Shown here: one piece after another, positions 51,908 through 60,425 of the stretch
Numbering within the stretch: position 1 is the first letter of the stretch
How the letters are laid out: each line of letters starts with the position of its first letter
Source: Hornefia porci
GTDB taxonomy: Bacteria; Bacillota; Clostridia; Peptostreptococcales; Anaerovoracaceae
DNA length: 64,000 nucleotides
Direction: 5' to 3'
Assembly: GCF_001940235.1 (NCBI RefSeq)
Contig: NZ_MJIE01000001.1
Span: forward strand, 620,001 to 684,000
Translations under genes and position numbers: made by a program
The notes under the pieces: generated by a model
Databases searched by the model: none
Told to the model about the DNA's origin: nothing
What the model saw: only the letters and a program-made list of their open reading frames with translations

Positions 51908-53203
51908 TCAATCGAGTTTCCCGATCACATAATCCGCGAACTCCCTGCAGGTCGCGCCCTCCGGGAATCCGGTGACCACCACGCTCTTCTCGGTTTCCAG
52001 ACACTCCTCCAGAATCTTTTCCAGACCGTTTGCCTTTGCCGTGAAGCCGATATGCCGGAGCATCATCACCACAGCCTTGAACAGACTGGCCGGATTGGCG
52101 TAATCACCCAGCCCGTCCTCAATCATCCGGGGCGCGCTTCCGTGGATAGCCTCAAACATCGCGTACTGATCTCCGATGTTGGCGCTCCCCGCTGTGCCGA
52201 CGCCGCCCTGAATTTCCGCCGCCTCGTCAGTGATAATGTCGCCGTAGAGATTCGGGAGCACAAAGACCTGGAACTGACTGCGGATTTCCGGATTGACCAG
52301 ATTCGCCGTCATGATGTCGATATACCAGTCTTCCATCTCGATTCCCGGATAATGCAGCCCGACCTCATGACAGATCCGGGAGAAATTTCCGTCTGTCTTC
52401 TTCATGATATTCGCCTTTGTGACAATCGCCACTTTGTCCTTGCCGTTGTCTCTGGCATAGTCAAACGCCTTTCTCGCGATTCTCCGGGTTCCCGGCTCTG
52501 TGGTCACCTTGAAGTCAAAGGAAAGCTTTCCGGGGACCTCGACGCCCTTGCTGCCCAGGACATATTCTCCCTCAGTGTTCTCACGGAAAAATATCCAGTC
52601 GATTCCCTCCTCCGGCACACTGACCGGACGGACATTGGCGTACAGATCCAGTTCTCTCCGGAGCGTCACGTTGGCGCTCTCCAGACTTCCGCCCTTCGGC
52701 GTGGTAGTGGGGCCCTTCAGCAGGACATCGCATTTCCGGATCTCCTCCAGAACCTCCTCCGGTACAGCCTCCATCTTCTGAAGGCGGTTCTCGATAGTCA
52801 GTCCTTCAATCGGCTTCAGCACGATACGGCCGGCGGAGATCTCATCCCGCAGAACGACCCGCAGAAGGCGCTCCGCCTGCTCCATGATAATCGGTCCGAT
52901 TCCGTCGCCGGGGCAGATTCCGACAGTGATTCTGCTGAGCTCTCTGAAGTTTTTCGGAGGTCTGCTGTTCTCCTCCATCTCCATCACACGGCTGAGCTGA
53001 TCCATCAGAAGATTCCGGAACTGTCCGGTCAGATCGGCAACCACCGCCATTTCATTCATTTCCTTGATACTCATATCTACAAGATCCGAGACGAAGGAAG
53101 ACTTCTCCCGTGCTCTTTTTCTCTCCTTTCTGTTGGTTATTCTGATATTCCGCTGTCTGTTGCGCGCCGCGTTTTTCATATTGAGTCGCTTCCGGCCAAA
53201 CAT
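51908..53203 (-). CDS. icd: Isocitrate dehydrogenase with basic N-terminal extension
   Basis: 431 residues. The core starts near residue 89 (RITVGICPGDGIGP) and has GPTTTPKGGSLESANVTLRR with the Ser and Asn that bind isocitrate, NLYGDIITDEAAEIQGGVG, and HGSAPRMIEDG. It oxidises isocitrate to 2-oxoglutarate. The first 88 residues are extra: a very basic stretch (RNRQRNIRITNRKERKRARE) then a helical part. The ATG at 53203 has AAGGAGG inside the end of the aconitase gene, so the extension is genuine. Last gene of the citrate operon; cofactor NAD or NADP not certain. Confidence 0.9.
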   Translation of the reverse strand: MFGRKRLNMKNAARNRQRNIRITNRKERKRAREKSSFVSDLVDMSIKEMNEMAVVADLTGQFRNLLMDQLSRVMEMEENSRPPKNFRELSRITVGICPGDGIGPIIMEQAERLLRVVLRDEISAGRIVLKPIEGLTIENRLQKMEAVPEEVLEEIRKCDVLLKGPTTTPKGGSLESANVTLRRELDLYANVRPVSVPEEGIDWIFFRENTEGEYVLGSKGVEVPGKLSFDFKVTTEPGTRRIARKAFDYARDNGKDKVAIVTKANIMKKTDGNFSRICHEVGLHYPGIEMEDWYIDIMTANLVNPEIRSQFQVFVLPNLYGDIITDEAAEIQGGVGTAGSANIGDQYAMFEAIHGSAPRMIEDGLGDYANPASLFKAVVMMLRHIGFTAKANGLEKILEECLETEKSVVVTGFPEGATCREFADYVIGKLD

Positions 53204-53205
53204 GT

Positions 53206-55137
53206 CTACTGTGCCTCCTTCGCCACATACTTCAGCAGACCTCCCGCACGCAGAATCTCTCTCTGCCGCTCCGTGTACGCACAGCGCAGCGGGAAACTCT
53301 TCCCGTTCGTTTCGTCCAGCAGCGTAATCGTTCCGTTTTCCATGCCCTTCCCGATACCGGACAGTTTCAGCTCGTCTCCCTGCTGAAGCTGCTCGTAATC
53401 CTCCGGATTTTCAAAGGTCAGGGGCATGATTCCGGCGTTAATCAGATTCGCCGCGTGAATCCGTGCGAAGCTCTTTGCGATGACCGCCCCCACGCCAAGA
53501 TACAGCGGAACCAGCGCCGCGTGCTCCCGGGAAGAACCCTGTCCGTAATTCTCTCCGCCGACAATCATGCTTCTTCCCGCTTTCTTCGCCCGCTCCGGGA
53601 ACCCGGGATCACAGACCTCGAAGCAGAACTGCGACAGATACGGGATATTGGAACGATACGGCAGAATCCTGGAACCCGCCGGCATGATGTGGTCTGTGGT
53701 AATATTGTCGCCGACCTTCAGCGCCAGCGGAGCTGAAAACTCATCCTCCACCGGCTCGCCCGCCGGGCATTCCCGGATATTGGGGCCACGCAGAATCTCG
53801 ACCTCTGCCGCTTCCTCAACCGGCGCAGGCTGAAGAATCGCACTGTCGTCAATTCTGAACGCCTCCGGCATATGAATCGGAGGAAGCTCTCCCAGCTTTG
53901 CGGGATCGGTAATCTCACCGAAAATCGCCGCCGCCACCGCAGTCTCCGGAGAAACAAGATACACCTTTCCGTCCTTTGTTCCGCTGCGCCCCTCAAAGTT
54001 GCGGTTAAACGTCCTCAGCGACACGCCTCCGCTGTTCGGCGAAAATCCCATGCCAATACAAGGACCGCAGGCGCATTCCAGCACCCGTGCTCCGCTGGAC
54101 AGGATATCCGACAGCGCACCGCAGTCCGCCAGCATGGTCAGAACCTGCCTGGATCCCGGCGAGACGGACAGGCTGACGTCCGGACTGATCACTCTGCCCT
54201 TCAGCAGCGCAGCTACCTTCAGCATGTCATACAGAGAAGAATTGGTACAGGAGCCGATGCAGACCTGATCCACCTTGGTCCCCTCGATGGACGCCACATC
54301 CACCACCGCATCCGGGCTGTGAGGACATGCGATCTTCGGCGTCAATGTATCGAGGTCGATGTCGATGATCCGATCGTAGACAGCATCCGGGTCGCTTGCC
54401 AGGGGAACAAAGTCCTCCCCGCGGCCTTCGGCTTCCAGAAACGCCTTTGTCACTTCATCAGAAGGGAAGATGGACGTGGTAGCCCCCAGCTCCGTTCCCA
54501 TGTTGGTGATCGTCGCCCTTTCCGGTACGGAAAGTTCCCTGATTCCGGGACCTCCCCATTCAATAATCGCGCCTACGCCGCCCTTGACAGACAGAATACG
54601 CAGAATTTCAAGACTGATATCCTTCGCGGTGACAAAGGGCCGCAGCCGGCCCGTCAGATTCACTTTGTACATCTTCGGCATATTGATGTAATAAGCTCCG
54701 CCGCCCATGGCCACAGCGACATCCAGACCGCCGGCGCCCATCGCCAGCATCCCGATCCCGCCGCCGGTAGGCGTATGGCTGTCTGATCCGATCAGCGTTT
54801 TTCCGGGACGGCCGAACCGCTCCAGATGAACCTGATGGCAGATTCCGTTCCCCGGACGGGAAAAGCGGAGTCCGTATTTCCTTGCCATCGACTGAATGAA
54901 TCTGTGGTCGTCGGCGTTCATGAATCCGGACTGAAGCGTGTTATGGTCGATGTACGCCACGGAAAGCTCAGTGCGGACCCTGGGAATCCCCATGGTTTCG
55001 AATTCCAGGTACGCCATGGTTCCCGTCGCGTCCTGCGTCAGCGTCTGATCGATGCGGAGGGCGATTTCCTCTCCCGGCTCCATCCGTCCGCTGACAAGAT
55101 GCTCTCTGATAATTTTCTGTGCGATGGTCTCTCCCAT
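53206..55137 (-). CDS. acnA: Aconitate hydratase
   Basis: 643 residues, the short bacterial/mitochondrial-like type. Interconverts citrate and isocitrate with a [4Fe-4S] cluster bound by the cysteines in IGSCTNSS and ECACGPCIGMGF. Other landmarks are SDSHTPTGGGIGMLAMGAGG and the swivel-domain segment GGENYGQGSSREHAALVP. It starts three bases after the GntR gene and ends three bases before icd, within one operon from the citrate synthase promoter. Confidence 0.95.
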   Translation of the reverse strand: MGETIAQKIIREHLVSGRMEPGEEIALRIDQTLTQDATGTMAYLEFETMGIPRVRTELSVAYIDHNTLQSGFMNADDHRFIQSMARKYGLRFSRPGNGICHQVHLERFGRPGKTLIGSDSHTPTGGGIGMLAMGAGGLDVAVAMGGGAYYINMPKMYKVNLTGRLRPFVTAKDISLEILRILSVKGGVGAIIEWGGPGIRELSVPERATITNMGTELGATTSIFPSDEVTKAFLEAEGRGEDFVPLASDPDAVYDRIIDIDLDTLTPKIACPHSPDAVVDVASIEGTKVDQVCIGSCTNSSLYDMLKVAALLKGRVISPDVSLSVSPGSRQVLTMLADCGALSDILSSGARVLECACGPCIGMGFSPNSGGVSLRTFNRNFEGRSGTKDGKVYLVSPETAVAAAIFGEITDPAKLGELPPIHMPEAFRIDDSAILQPAPVEEAAEVEILRGPNIRECPAGEPVEDEFSAPLALKVGDNITTDHIMPAGSRILPYRSNIPYLSQFCFEVCDPGFPERAKKAGRSMIVGGENYGQGSSREHAALVPLYLGVGAVIAKSFARIHAANLINAGIMPLTFENPEDYEQLQQGDELKLSGIGKGMENGTITLLDETNGKSFPLRCAYTERQREILRAGGLLKYVAKEAQ

Positions 55138-55139
55138 TC

Positions 55140-55844
55140 TTATGCCTCCTCTTTCTCTGCTGCGTTCTCATTTTCTGCCGTCTTCCTGTTCCTCCGGCAC
55201 TCTCTTTCCCTCACGACGCCCTTATATGCGTGTTCCACATGAACGAGCATCAGCGTCTCCACCTTGGTATCCTCGTGCTCCGCCAGTGCATCCAGAATCG
55301 CGCGGTGCTCCGCGATGGATTCCGGCACCCGTTTTTCATTACTCTGCAGCGACGCGTTGCGGAACTTCATGATCTTATGGTGCAGGGGGGAAAGAATTCC
55401 CTGCAGCACGGCGCTCCCGCAATACTCGTAGATTGTATCGTGAAACTCCGTGTCCAGATCTCTGACCTTGACTGTGTCGTTTTTCTGCGCATAAAATTCC
55501 TGCTGATCGATAATGTCGGAAAGCCTGCGGACGCCCTCTCCGTCGATGAGCTGGGAAGCCCACCGGGTCGCCAGCACCTCGATGCGCCGTTTCACCTCAT
55601 ACGCATCGTCCACGTCTTTGTCCGTGATGCCGAGAACGACCGTACCGCTGGGAGAGTCCGCAACCAGGCGCTCCTCCAGCAGCCGGCTCAGCGCCTCCCG
55701 GATCGGCGTTCTGCTCACGCCCAGCTCCGCCGCAAGCCGTTTTTCGCTGATGATCTCACCGATGGCGTATTCACCGCTCAGGATATTATATTCGATACGT
55801 TCAAATACCTGGTTTGCCAGGGATACACTTTTATATTCAATCAT
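55140..55844 (-). CDS. GntR-family (FCD domain) regulator
   Basis: 234 residues. The N-terminal winged helix (about 8-70) includes EIISEKRLAAELGVSRTPIREALSRL; the FCD ligand domain follows with metal-binding type histidines (FHDTIYEY, HHKIMKF, EHRAIL). A C-terminal charged tail ends it. It overlaps the end of the citrate synthase gene by eight bases, so it is cotranscribed with the pathway and probably senses citrate or a related acid. A candidate operator covers the operon's -10 region. Confidence 0.92.
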   Translation of the reverse strand: MIEYKSVSLANQVFERIEYNILSGEYAIGEIISEKRLAAELGVSRTPIREALSRLLEERLVADSPSGTVVLGITDKDVDDAYEVKRRIEVLATRWASQLIDGEGVRRLSDIIDQQEFYAQKNDTVKVRDLDTEFHDTIYEYCGSAVLQGILSPLHHKIMKFRNASLQSNEKRVPESIAEHRAILDALAEHEDTKVETLMLVHVEHAYKGVVRERECRRNRKTAENENAAEKEEA

Positions 55845-57201
55845 TTTGTTTCATCTCCTTCAGTTTCTCGCGAAGCTCACGATTGGATATATTCGTCGTT
55901 CTGCCCTCGTCATACTGCCTGTCGATCCATTCCTTCAGTTCGGCAACAATCGGATCCTCCTTGCGGATCTCATTCTCCCCCGTCAAATTGTAATGATCGT
56001 TGATCCAGTACGCGATTCCGGCAAGTCCGCTCGTCTTGCTCACCGTCACGCCCGGCTTGCGCTTCAGCAGCTTCTCCGTGTTGAAGATATTATAGACCTC
56101 CTCGTCCTTCAGCAGTCCGTCAGCGTGAATTCCCGCCTTGGTGACGTTGAAGTCTTCTCCGACAAAAGGCGTTCTCGGCGGAATTTCGTAGCCGATTTCC
56201 TCCTCGAAGTATTTGCCGATGTCAGTAATCGCCGTCGTATCCATCCCGTCCAGTGATCCCCGGAGCCCGGCATATTCAAACACCATGGCCTCCAGCGGAA
56301 TATTCCCGGTCCGCTCTCCGATGCCCAGAAGGGAGCAGTTGACCGCACAGCAGCCGTAGAGCCAGGCGGTGGAAGCGTTTGATACCGCGTGATAAAAGTC
56401 GTTGTGCCCGTGCCACTCCAGCATCTCGCTGGGCACGCCGGAGTAATGCTGCAGTCCGTAAATGATTCCTGAAACGCTCCGGGGCAGCGCGGCGCCGGTG
56501 TACGGCACGCCGTACCCCATGGTGTCGCAGGCGCGAATCTTCACCGGAACCCCCGCCTCCTCCGAAAGCTTCATGATCTCGTTAACGAAAGGAACAACGA
56601 ATCCGTAAAAGTCCGCTCTGGTGATATCCTCAAGATGGCACCGCGGAACCACGCCGGCGTCGAACGCGGAACGTATGGTTTCCAGGTAGTATTCCACTGC
56701 CTGCTTTCTGGTCATGTTCATTTTTTTGAAAATATGGTAGTCGCTGCAGGAAACCAGGATGCCTGTCTCCTTGATTCCCAGATCGCGCACCAGCTTGAAA
56801 TCTTTTTTGTTGGCGCGGATCCATGTGGTGATCTCCGGAAACTTCAGACCGAGGTCCATACACTCCTGCACCGCCTGACGGTCCTTTTCCGAGTAGATAA
56901 AGAACTCTGACTGGCGAATCAGTCCGTAGGGCCCGCCCAGCCGGGACATCAGTTTGAAAAGATCCACGATCTGCTTGACGGTATAGGGCGCCATCGCCTG
57001 CTGACCGTCGCGGAACGATGTATCTGTAATCCAGATGTCCTCCGGCATGTTCATCGGCACGCGCCGCTGGTTGAACGCGATTTTCGGAGCCTCCTCATAA
57101 TTGTACATATCGCGGTAGAGATTAGGCTCCTTTACATCCTGCAGGGAATATTTATAACTGGCCTGCTCCAGCAGATTGGTTTTCCTGGATATCTCCAACA
57201 T
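55837..57201 (-). CDS. Re-citrate synthase-like enzyme (homocitrate/isopropylmalate synthase family)
   Basis: 454 residues. HMGL-like TIM barrel: ITDTSFRDGQQAMAPYT with catalytic Arg/Asp, LEWHGHNDFYHAVSNASTAWLYG with the metal-binding histidines, and NCSLLGIGERTGNIPLEAM. The N-terminal 50 residues and overall length match the Re-type citrate synthase of Clostridium kluyveri and relatives rather than isopropylmalate synthases, and the operon partners aconitase and isocitrate dehydrogenase support citrate as product. It begins the route oxaloacetate plus acetyl-CoA to 2-oxoglutarate. Confidence 0.88.
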   Translation of the reverse strand: MLEISRKTNLLEQASYKYSLQDVKEPNLYRDMYNYEEAPKIAFNQRRVPMNMPEDIWITDTSFRDGQQAMAPYTVKQIVDLFKLMSRLGGPYGLIRQSEFFIYSEKDRQAVQECMDLGLKFPEITTWIRANKKDFKLVRDLGIKETGILVSCSDYHIFKKMNMTRKQAVEYYLETIRSAFDAGVVPRCHLEDITRADFYGFVVPFVNEIMKLSEEAGVPVKIRACDTMGYGVPYTGAALPRSVSGIIYGLQHYSGVPSEMLEWHGHNDFYHAVSNASTAWLYGCCAVNCSLLGIGERTGNIPLEAMVFEYAGLRGSLDGMDTTAITDIGKYFEEEIGYEIPPRTPFVGEDFNVTKAGIHADGLLKDEEVYNIFNTEKLLKRKPGVTVSKTSGLAGIAYWINDHYNLTGENEIRKEDPIVAELKEWIDRQYDEGRTTNISNRELREKLKEMKQND

Positions 57202-57243
57202 ATTGAAATGCCTCCCCCTTTAACACGTTAAACTGTTTCACTA

Positions 57244-57284
57244 TGCATGTATACAAGTATATGCTCAAACGCGTCAAATGTCAA
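57244..57284 (-). promoter_or_regulatory. Promoter and candidate GntR operator of the citrate operon
   Basis: Minus strand: TTGACA (57279-57284), 17-bp spacer, TATACT (57256-57261). Over the -10 and start lies an imperfect palindrome, GCATATACTTGTATACATGC (57245-57264), of the kind bound by FCD-type GntR proteins. The rest of the 325-bp gap between thrS and the citrate synthase gene holds no further gene that I can support. Confidence 0.7.
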
Positions 57285-57526
57285 GTTTCCCGGCATGGCT
57301 GTATACCGGGATGTACCGGTACGATCCGGCATTTGCATACCCCGACTCTCCCGGTTTTCTCGTTTCCCGGCTTCGCACTTTCCCCGCTTCCTGCGAGAAG
57401 AGACCGCCGCCCGGCGTCTGAACGATCGGCGTATCAGATGTCGGGGCAGCGGCCTCTGTGCATTCATGCTGTTTTCTTTTGTGTTTCAGCGTCGGGAACA
57501 AAAGTGACCCGGCGCGTTTTTCGTTT

Positions 57527-59557
57527 TTATTTGCGGATTTCTTTGCGGATTTCTTTTGTGCGAATCTCCTCGCAGATCTGACCCACAAATTCGCTGAGAG
57601 GCTTAACTCCCTCGTCTCCCGCAAATCTGCTGCGGACGGATACCGTCCGGTCTTCCTCCTCTTTGGCGCCGACCACCAGCATATACGGGAGCCGGTCCAT
57701 CTGCGCCTGGCGGAGCTTGTAACCCAGACGCTCTGCACTGTTGTCCACAGTGACGTCAACGCCGTTCCTGCGCAGCTCGCGGAAGACCTCCTGTGCGTAA
57801 TCCTCGTACTTCTCCGATACAGGAAGGACGCGGACCTGCTCAGGACAAAGCCATGTCGGGAATTTTCCGGCATACTTCTCGATCAGCCACGCCAGCGTGC
57901 GCTCGTAGCATCCGATAGATGTTCTGTGGATGATATACGGACGCTTCTTGCTGCCGTCTTTGTCGATGTAATACATATCGTAACGTTCTGCCAGGAACAT
58001 ATCCAGCTGAATCGTGATCATGGTGTCTTCCTTGCCGTATACGTTCTTCGCCTGAATATCCAGCTTCGGTCCGTAGAAGGCGGCTTCGCCCTTCTCTTCC
58101 GTATACTCAAGCCCGATCTCATCCAGAATCACCTTCATCGCGTTCTCGACCTTATCCCATTCCTCCGCGGTTCCCAGATATTTATCCGCATCGTCCGGAT
58201 CCCACTTGGAGAACCGGTACGTCACATCCTCCTCCAGACCCAGGGTGGTCAGGCAGTATTTCGCCAGCGCGACGCAGTTTTTGAATTCCTGATCGATCTG
58301 TTCCGGCGTACATACCAGATGACCCTCTGAAATGGTGAACTGGCGGACTCTCGTGAGGCCGTGCATTTCTCCGGAATCCTCGTTGCGGAAGAGCGTCGAG
58401 GTTTCGCCCATGCGGTACGGCAGATCACGATAGCTCTTCTGTGTCGCTTTGTACACATAGTACTGGAACGGGCAGGTCATCGGACGAAGTGCGTAGACAT
58501 TGCTGTCCGCATCATTTTCGATCAGCGGAAGATCCTCCACGCCGTGGATCTGGCGTTCTGCCTCAGCGGCGCTGTTCAGCTGCTCTTTGTTCTCGTAGCC
58601 GAAGACGAACATGCCGTCCTTATAGTGGTACCAGTGATCGGAAATCTTATACAGTGCGGACTTCGCCATCAGCGGCGTTCTGGTACGGACATAGCCCCAC
58701 TCATAATCCTCGGTGTCCTCAATCCATCTCTGGAGCTTCTGGATGATTTTGGCTCCCTTCGGCATGATCAGCGGAAGTCCCTGACCAACGACATCAGCCG
58801 TGGTGAACAGCTCCATTTCACGACCCAGACGGTTGTGGTCGCGGTTCTTGATGTCCGCCAGATATTCCAGATATTCTTCCAGATCCGCCTTCTTTGTGAA
58901 TGCTGTGCCGTAAATTCTGGTCAGCATTTTGTTATGCTCGTCTCCCCTCCAGTATGCTCCGGATGTGGACGTCAGCTTAAACGCCTTGATCTGCCTGGTG
59001 CTCATCAGGTGCGGCCCCGCGCAGAGCTCGATGAAATCTCCCTGCTGATAGAAGGAGATGGTCGCGTCCTCCGGCAGATCGTTGATCAGCTCGACCTTGT
59101 ACGGCTCCTGTCTCTCCTCCATCAGCTTCAGCGCGTCCTCCCGACTCAGCGTGTAATATTCCAGCCGGTCTCCCTTTTTTATGATTTTCTTCATCGCCTC
59201 TTCGATCCGGTCCAGATCGGAGCGGTCAAGCGGTTTCAGATCAAAATCGTAGTAAAAGCCGTTGTCGATGGACGGACCGATGGCGAGCTTCGCCTCCGGG
59301 AAAACCTGCTGCACAGCCTCTGCCAGCACATGGGCGCAGGTGTGGCGATAGGCCTTCTTTCCGGCGTCGGAATCGAATGTCAGGATGCTGACCTCGCTGT
59401 CCTTGTCCACAACAGTTCTCAGATCGACGACCTCGCCGTTCACCTCGCCGACGCAGGCGACCCGGGCAAGCCCTGCGCTGATGTCTTCGGCGATTTCATA
59501 GACGGAAAGGGGACTGCTGTACTCCTTAACGCTCCCGTCCTTCAGTGTGATTTTCAT
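57527..59557 (-). CDS. thrS: Threonyl-tRNA synthetase
   Basis: 676 residues. Charges tRNA-Thr. Domains in order: TGS (ITLKDGSVKEYSSPLSVYE), editing domain with the HTCAHVLAEAVQQVFP zinc/editing histidines, class-II core with motif-2-like RMGETSTLFRNEDSGEMHGL and motif 3 IGCYERTLAWLIE, and the anticodon domain at the end. The C-terminus carries a repetitive EIRKEIRK tail. The ATG at 59557 follows AAGGAGG; a T-box leader precedes it. Confidence 0.97.
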   Translation of the reverse strand: MKITLKDGSVKEYSSPLSVYEIAEDISAGLARVACVGEVNGEVVDLRTVVDKDSEVSILTFDSDAGKKAYRHTCAHVLAEAVQQVFPEAKLAIGPSIDNGFYYDFDLKPLDRSDLDRIEEAMKKIIKKGDRLEYYTLSREDALKLMEERQEPYKVELINDLPEDATISFYQQGDFIELCAGPHLMSTRQIKAFKLTSTSGAYWRGDEHNKMLTRIYGTAFTKKADLEEYLEYLADIKNRDHNRLGREMELFTTADVVGQGLPLIMPKGAKIIQKLQRWIEDTEDYEWGYVRTRTPLMAKSALYKISDHWYHYKDGMFVFGYENKEQLNSAAEAERQIHGVEDLPLIENDADSNVYALRPMTCPFQYYVYKATQKSYRDLPYRMGETSTLFRNEDSGEMHGLTRVRQFTISEGHLVCTPEQIDQEFKNCVALAKYCLTTLGLEEDVTYRFSKWDPDDADKYLGTAEEWDKVENAMKVILDEIGLEYTEEKGEAAFYGPKLDIQAKNVYGKEDTMITIQLDMFLAERYDMYYIDKDGSKKRPYIIHRTSIGCYERTLAWLIEKYAGKFPTWLCPEQVRVLPVSEKYEDYAQEVFRELRRNGVDVTVDNSAERLGYKLRQAQMDRLPYMLVVGAKEEEDRTVSVRSRFAGDEGVKPLSEFVGQICEEIRTKEIRKEIRK

Positions 59558-59599
59558 AAGTTTTACCTCCTTCTCGCTGTACGCCGGCAAAAACAAACA

Positions 59600-59897
59600 G
59601 CGTCCCTGCCGACATCATATCTGTCAGAAGGGACGCATACTGATCGTATCCGCGGTTCCACCCATCTTCCGGACGACGTGGATGTGTTCTCCGGCGGCGG
59701 ATTCAGCTGCGGCGTTCCGCCGCGTCCCGCCAGTTCTGTGCCGTCCGACGCTCTTTTCGGCTTTTCACGCAGCCACGCGGGCATGATTGGTGCCACTCGG
59801 AGGGGGTCTTCAGTACGCTCCGGCCGGAATGCTCCCACCGTCCACTCCTCTCTGTGCACCGGGATGCGAACCTACTCTTCTCGTCATCGTGATGCCA
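59600..59897 (-). promoter_or_regulatory. T-box riboswitch leader of thrS
   Basis: The conserved T-box reads GGGTGGAACCGCGG on the minus strand (59650-59663). It is followed by a terminator, GCGTCCCT with AGGGACGC (59600-59636), and a U-rich run. Upstream, a candidate specifier ACC (59789-59791, in GAGTGGCACCAATC) is a threonine codon. Uncharged tRNA-Thr would pair there and with the T-box, disrupt the terminator, and raise thrS expression. The exact stem I borders are estimated. Confidence 0.9.
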
Positions 59898-59899
59898 AC

Positions 59900-59928
59900 A
59901 TAATACTACGCGGAAGAAAAAAAAGCAA
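59900..59928 (-). promoter_or_regulatory. Promoter of the thrS T-box transcript
   Basis: Minus strand: TTGCTT (59923-59928), 17-bp spacer, TATTAT (59900-59905), placing the start just before stem I of the T-box. It lies only 30 bases beyond the U-tract of the upstream RNA gene. Confidence 0.7.
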
Positions 59929-59958
59929 CAGGGAAAAACATATGAACGCAAAAAAGTC

Positions 59959-60234
59959 AAAAAAAAATTGAGCGGTTACATCTTATTTCACTCCGAAGGC
60001 TCCATCTTTCGTCCCTGCCCTTCCGCAGTTCCCGAAACTTTCCTCTTCAGCCCAGAACCTTGATCTCCTTTCCGGATAACCCTGGCTCCAATGATGTAAC
60101 CGGCTCAATTATTCTGTTGCTCAAACACTTCTGGTGGACTCACCCTCCTTCATACGCCATATCAGCCAAGATATGACTTGATCTCAAGCGAACCTGCTTC
60201 GTCGCTTTACGCTTCCTTGCTTCTCGCTTTTCTT
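59959..60234 (-). ncRNA. Unidentified structured RNA gene with its own terminator
   Basis: About 276 bases, without a convincing reading frame. Long-range pairing TTGAGCCGGTTACATC (60093-60108) with GATGTAACCGCTCAA (59968-59982, one bulged base) closes a domain of 110 bases and is followed by nine U, so it doubles as terminator. Smaller hairpins are visible upstream (ATATC...GATAT; GGTGAGTCCACC). I compared what I remember of tmRNA, SRP RNA, RNase P RNA and 6S RNA and found no match. Its promoter is strong, so it is likely abundant. Confidence 0.6.
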
Positions 60235-60240
60235 GTTTTT

Positions 60241-60268
60241 ATTTTAGCACAATCGAAGGGAATGTCAA
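60241..60268 (-). promoter_or_regulatory. Promoter of the structured RNA gene
   Basis: Minus strand: perfect TTGACA (60263-60268), 16-bp spacer, TAAAAT (60241-60246). No start codon with ribosome site follows before the terminator, which supports an RNA gene rather than a leader. Confidence 0.75.
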
Positions 60269-60425
60269 GTCAAAAACAGAATTTTCAATGTATTATTTCT
60301 TTCTCAGACAGAACGGCCTTAGGAAACAGAACGGCCGCGGAAAAGGATTTCCCGCGACCGAACCGTTCATTACCGTTCATTCAGCGATAAGCCCGATTTC
60401 CTGCTTTCACGCCATAGTTCCCGGA

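Noticed and set aside
58361..59971. A 536-codon plus-strand open frame
   Set aside because: Antisense to thrS and its T-box leader; the real gene and riboswitch explain the sequence.
60308..60342. Short direct repeat ACAGAACGGCC, twice
   Set aside because: Two 11-base copies about 20 bases apart in an intergenic 3' region; too short and isolated to call a repeat family or CRISPR.
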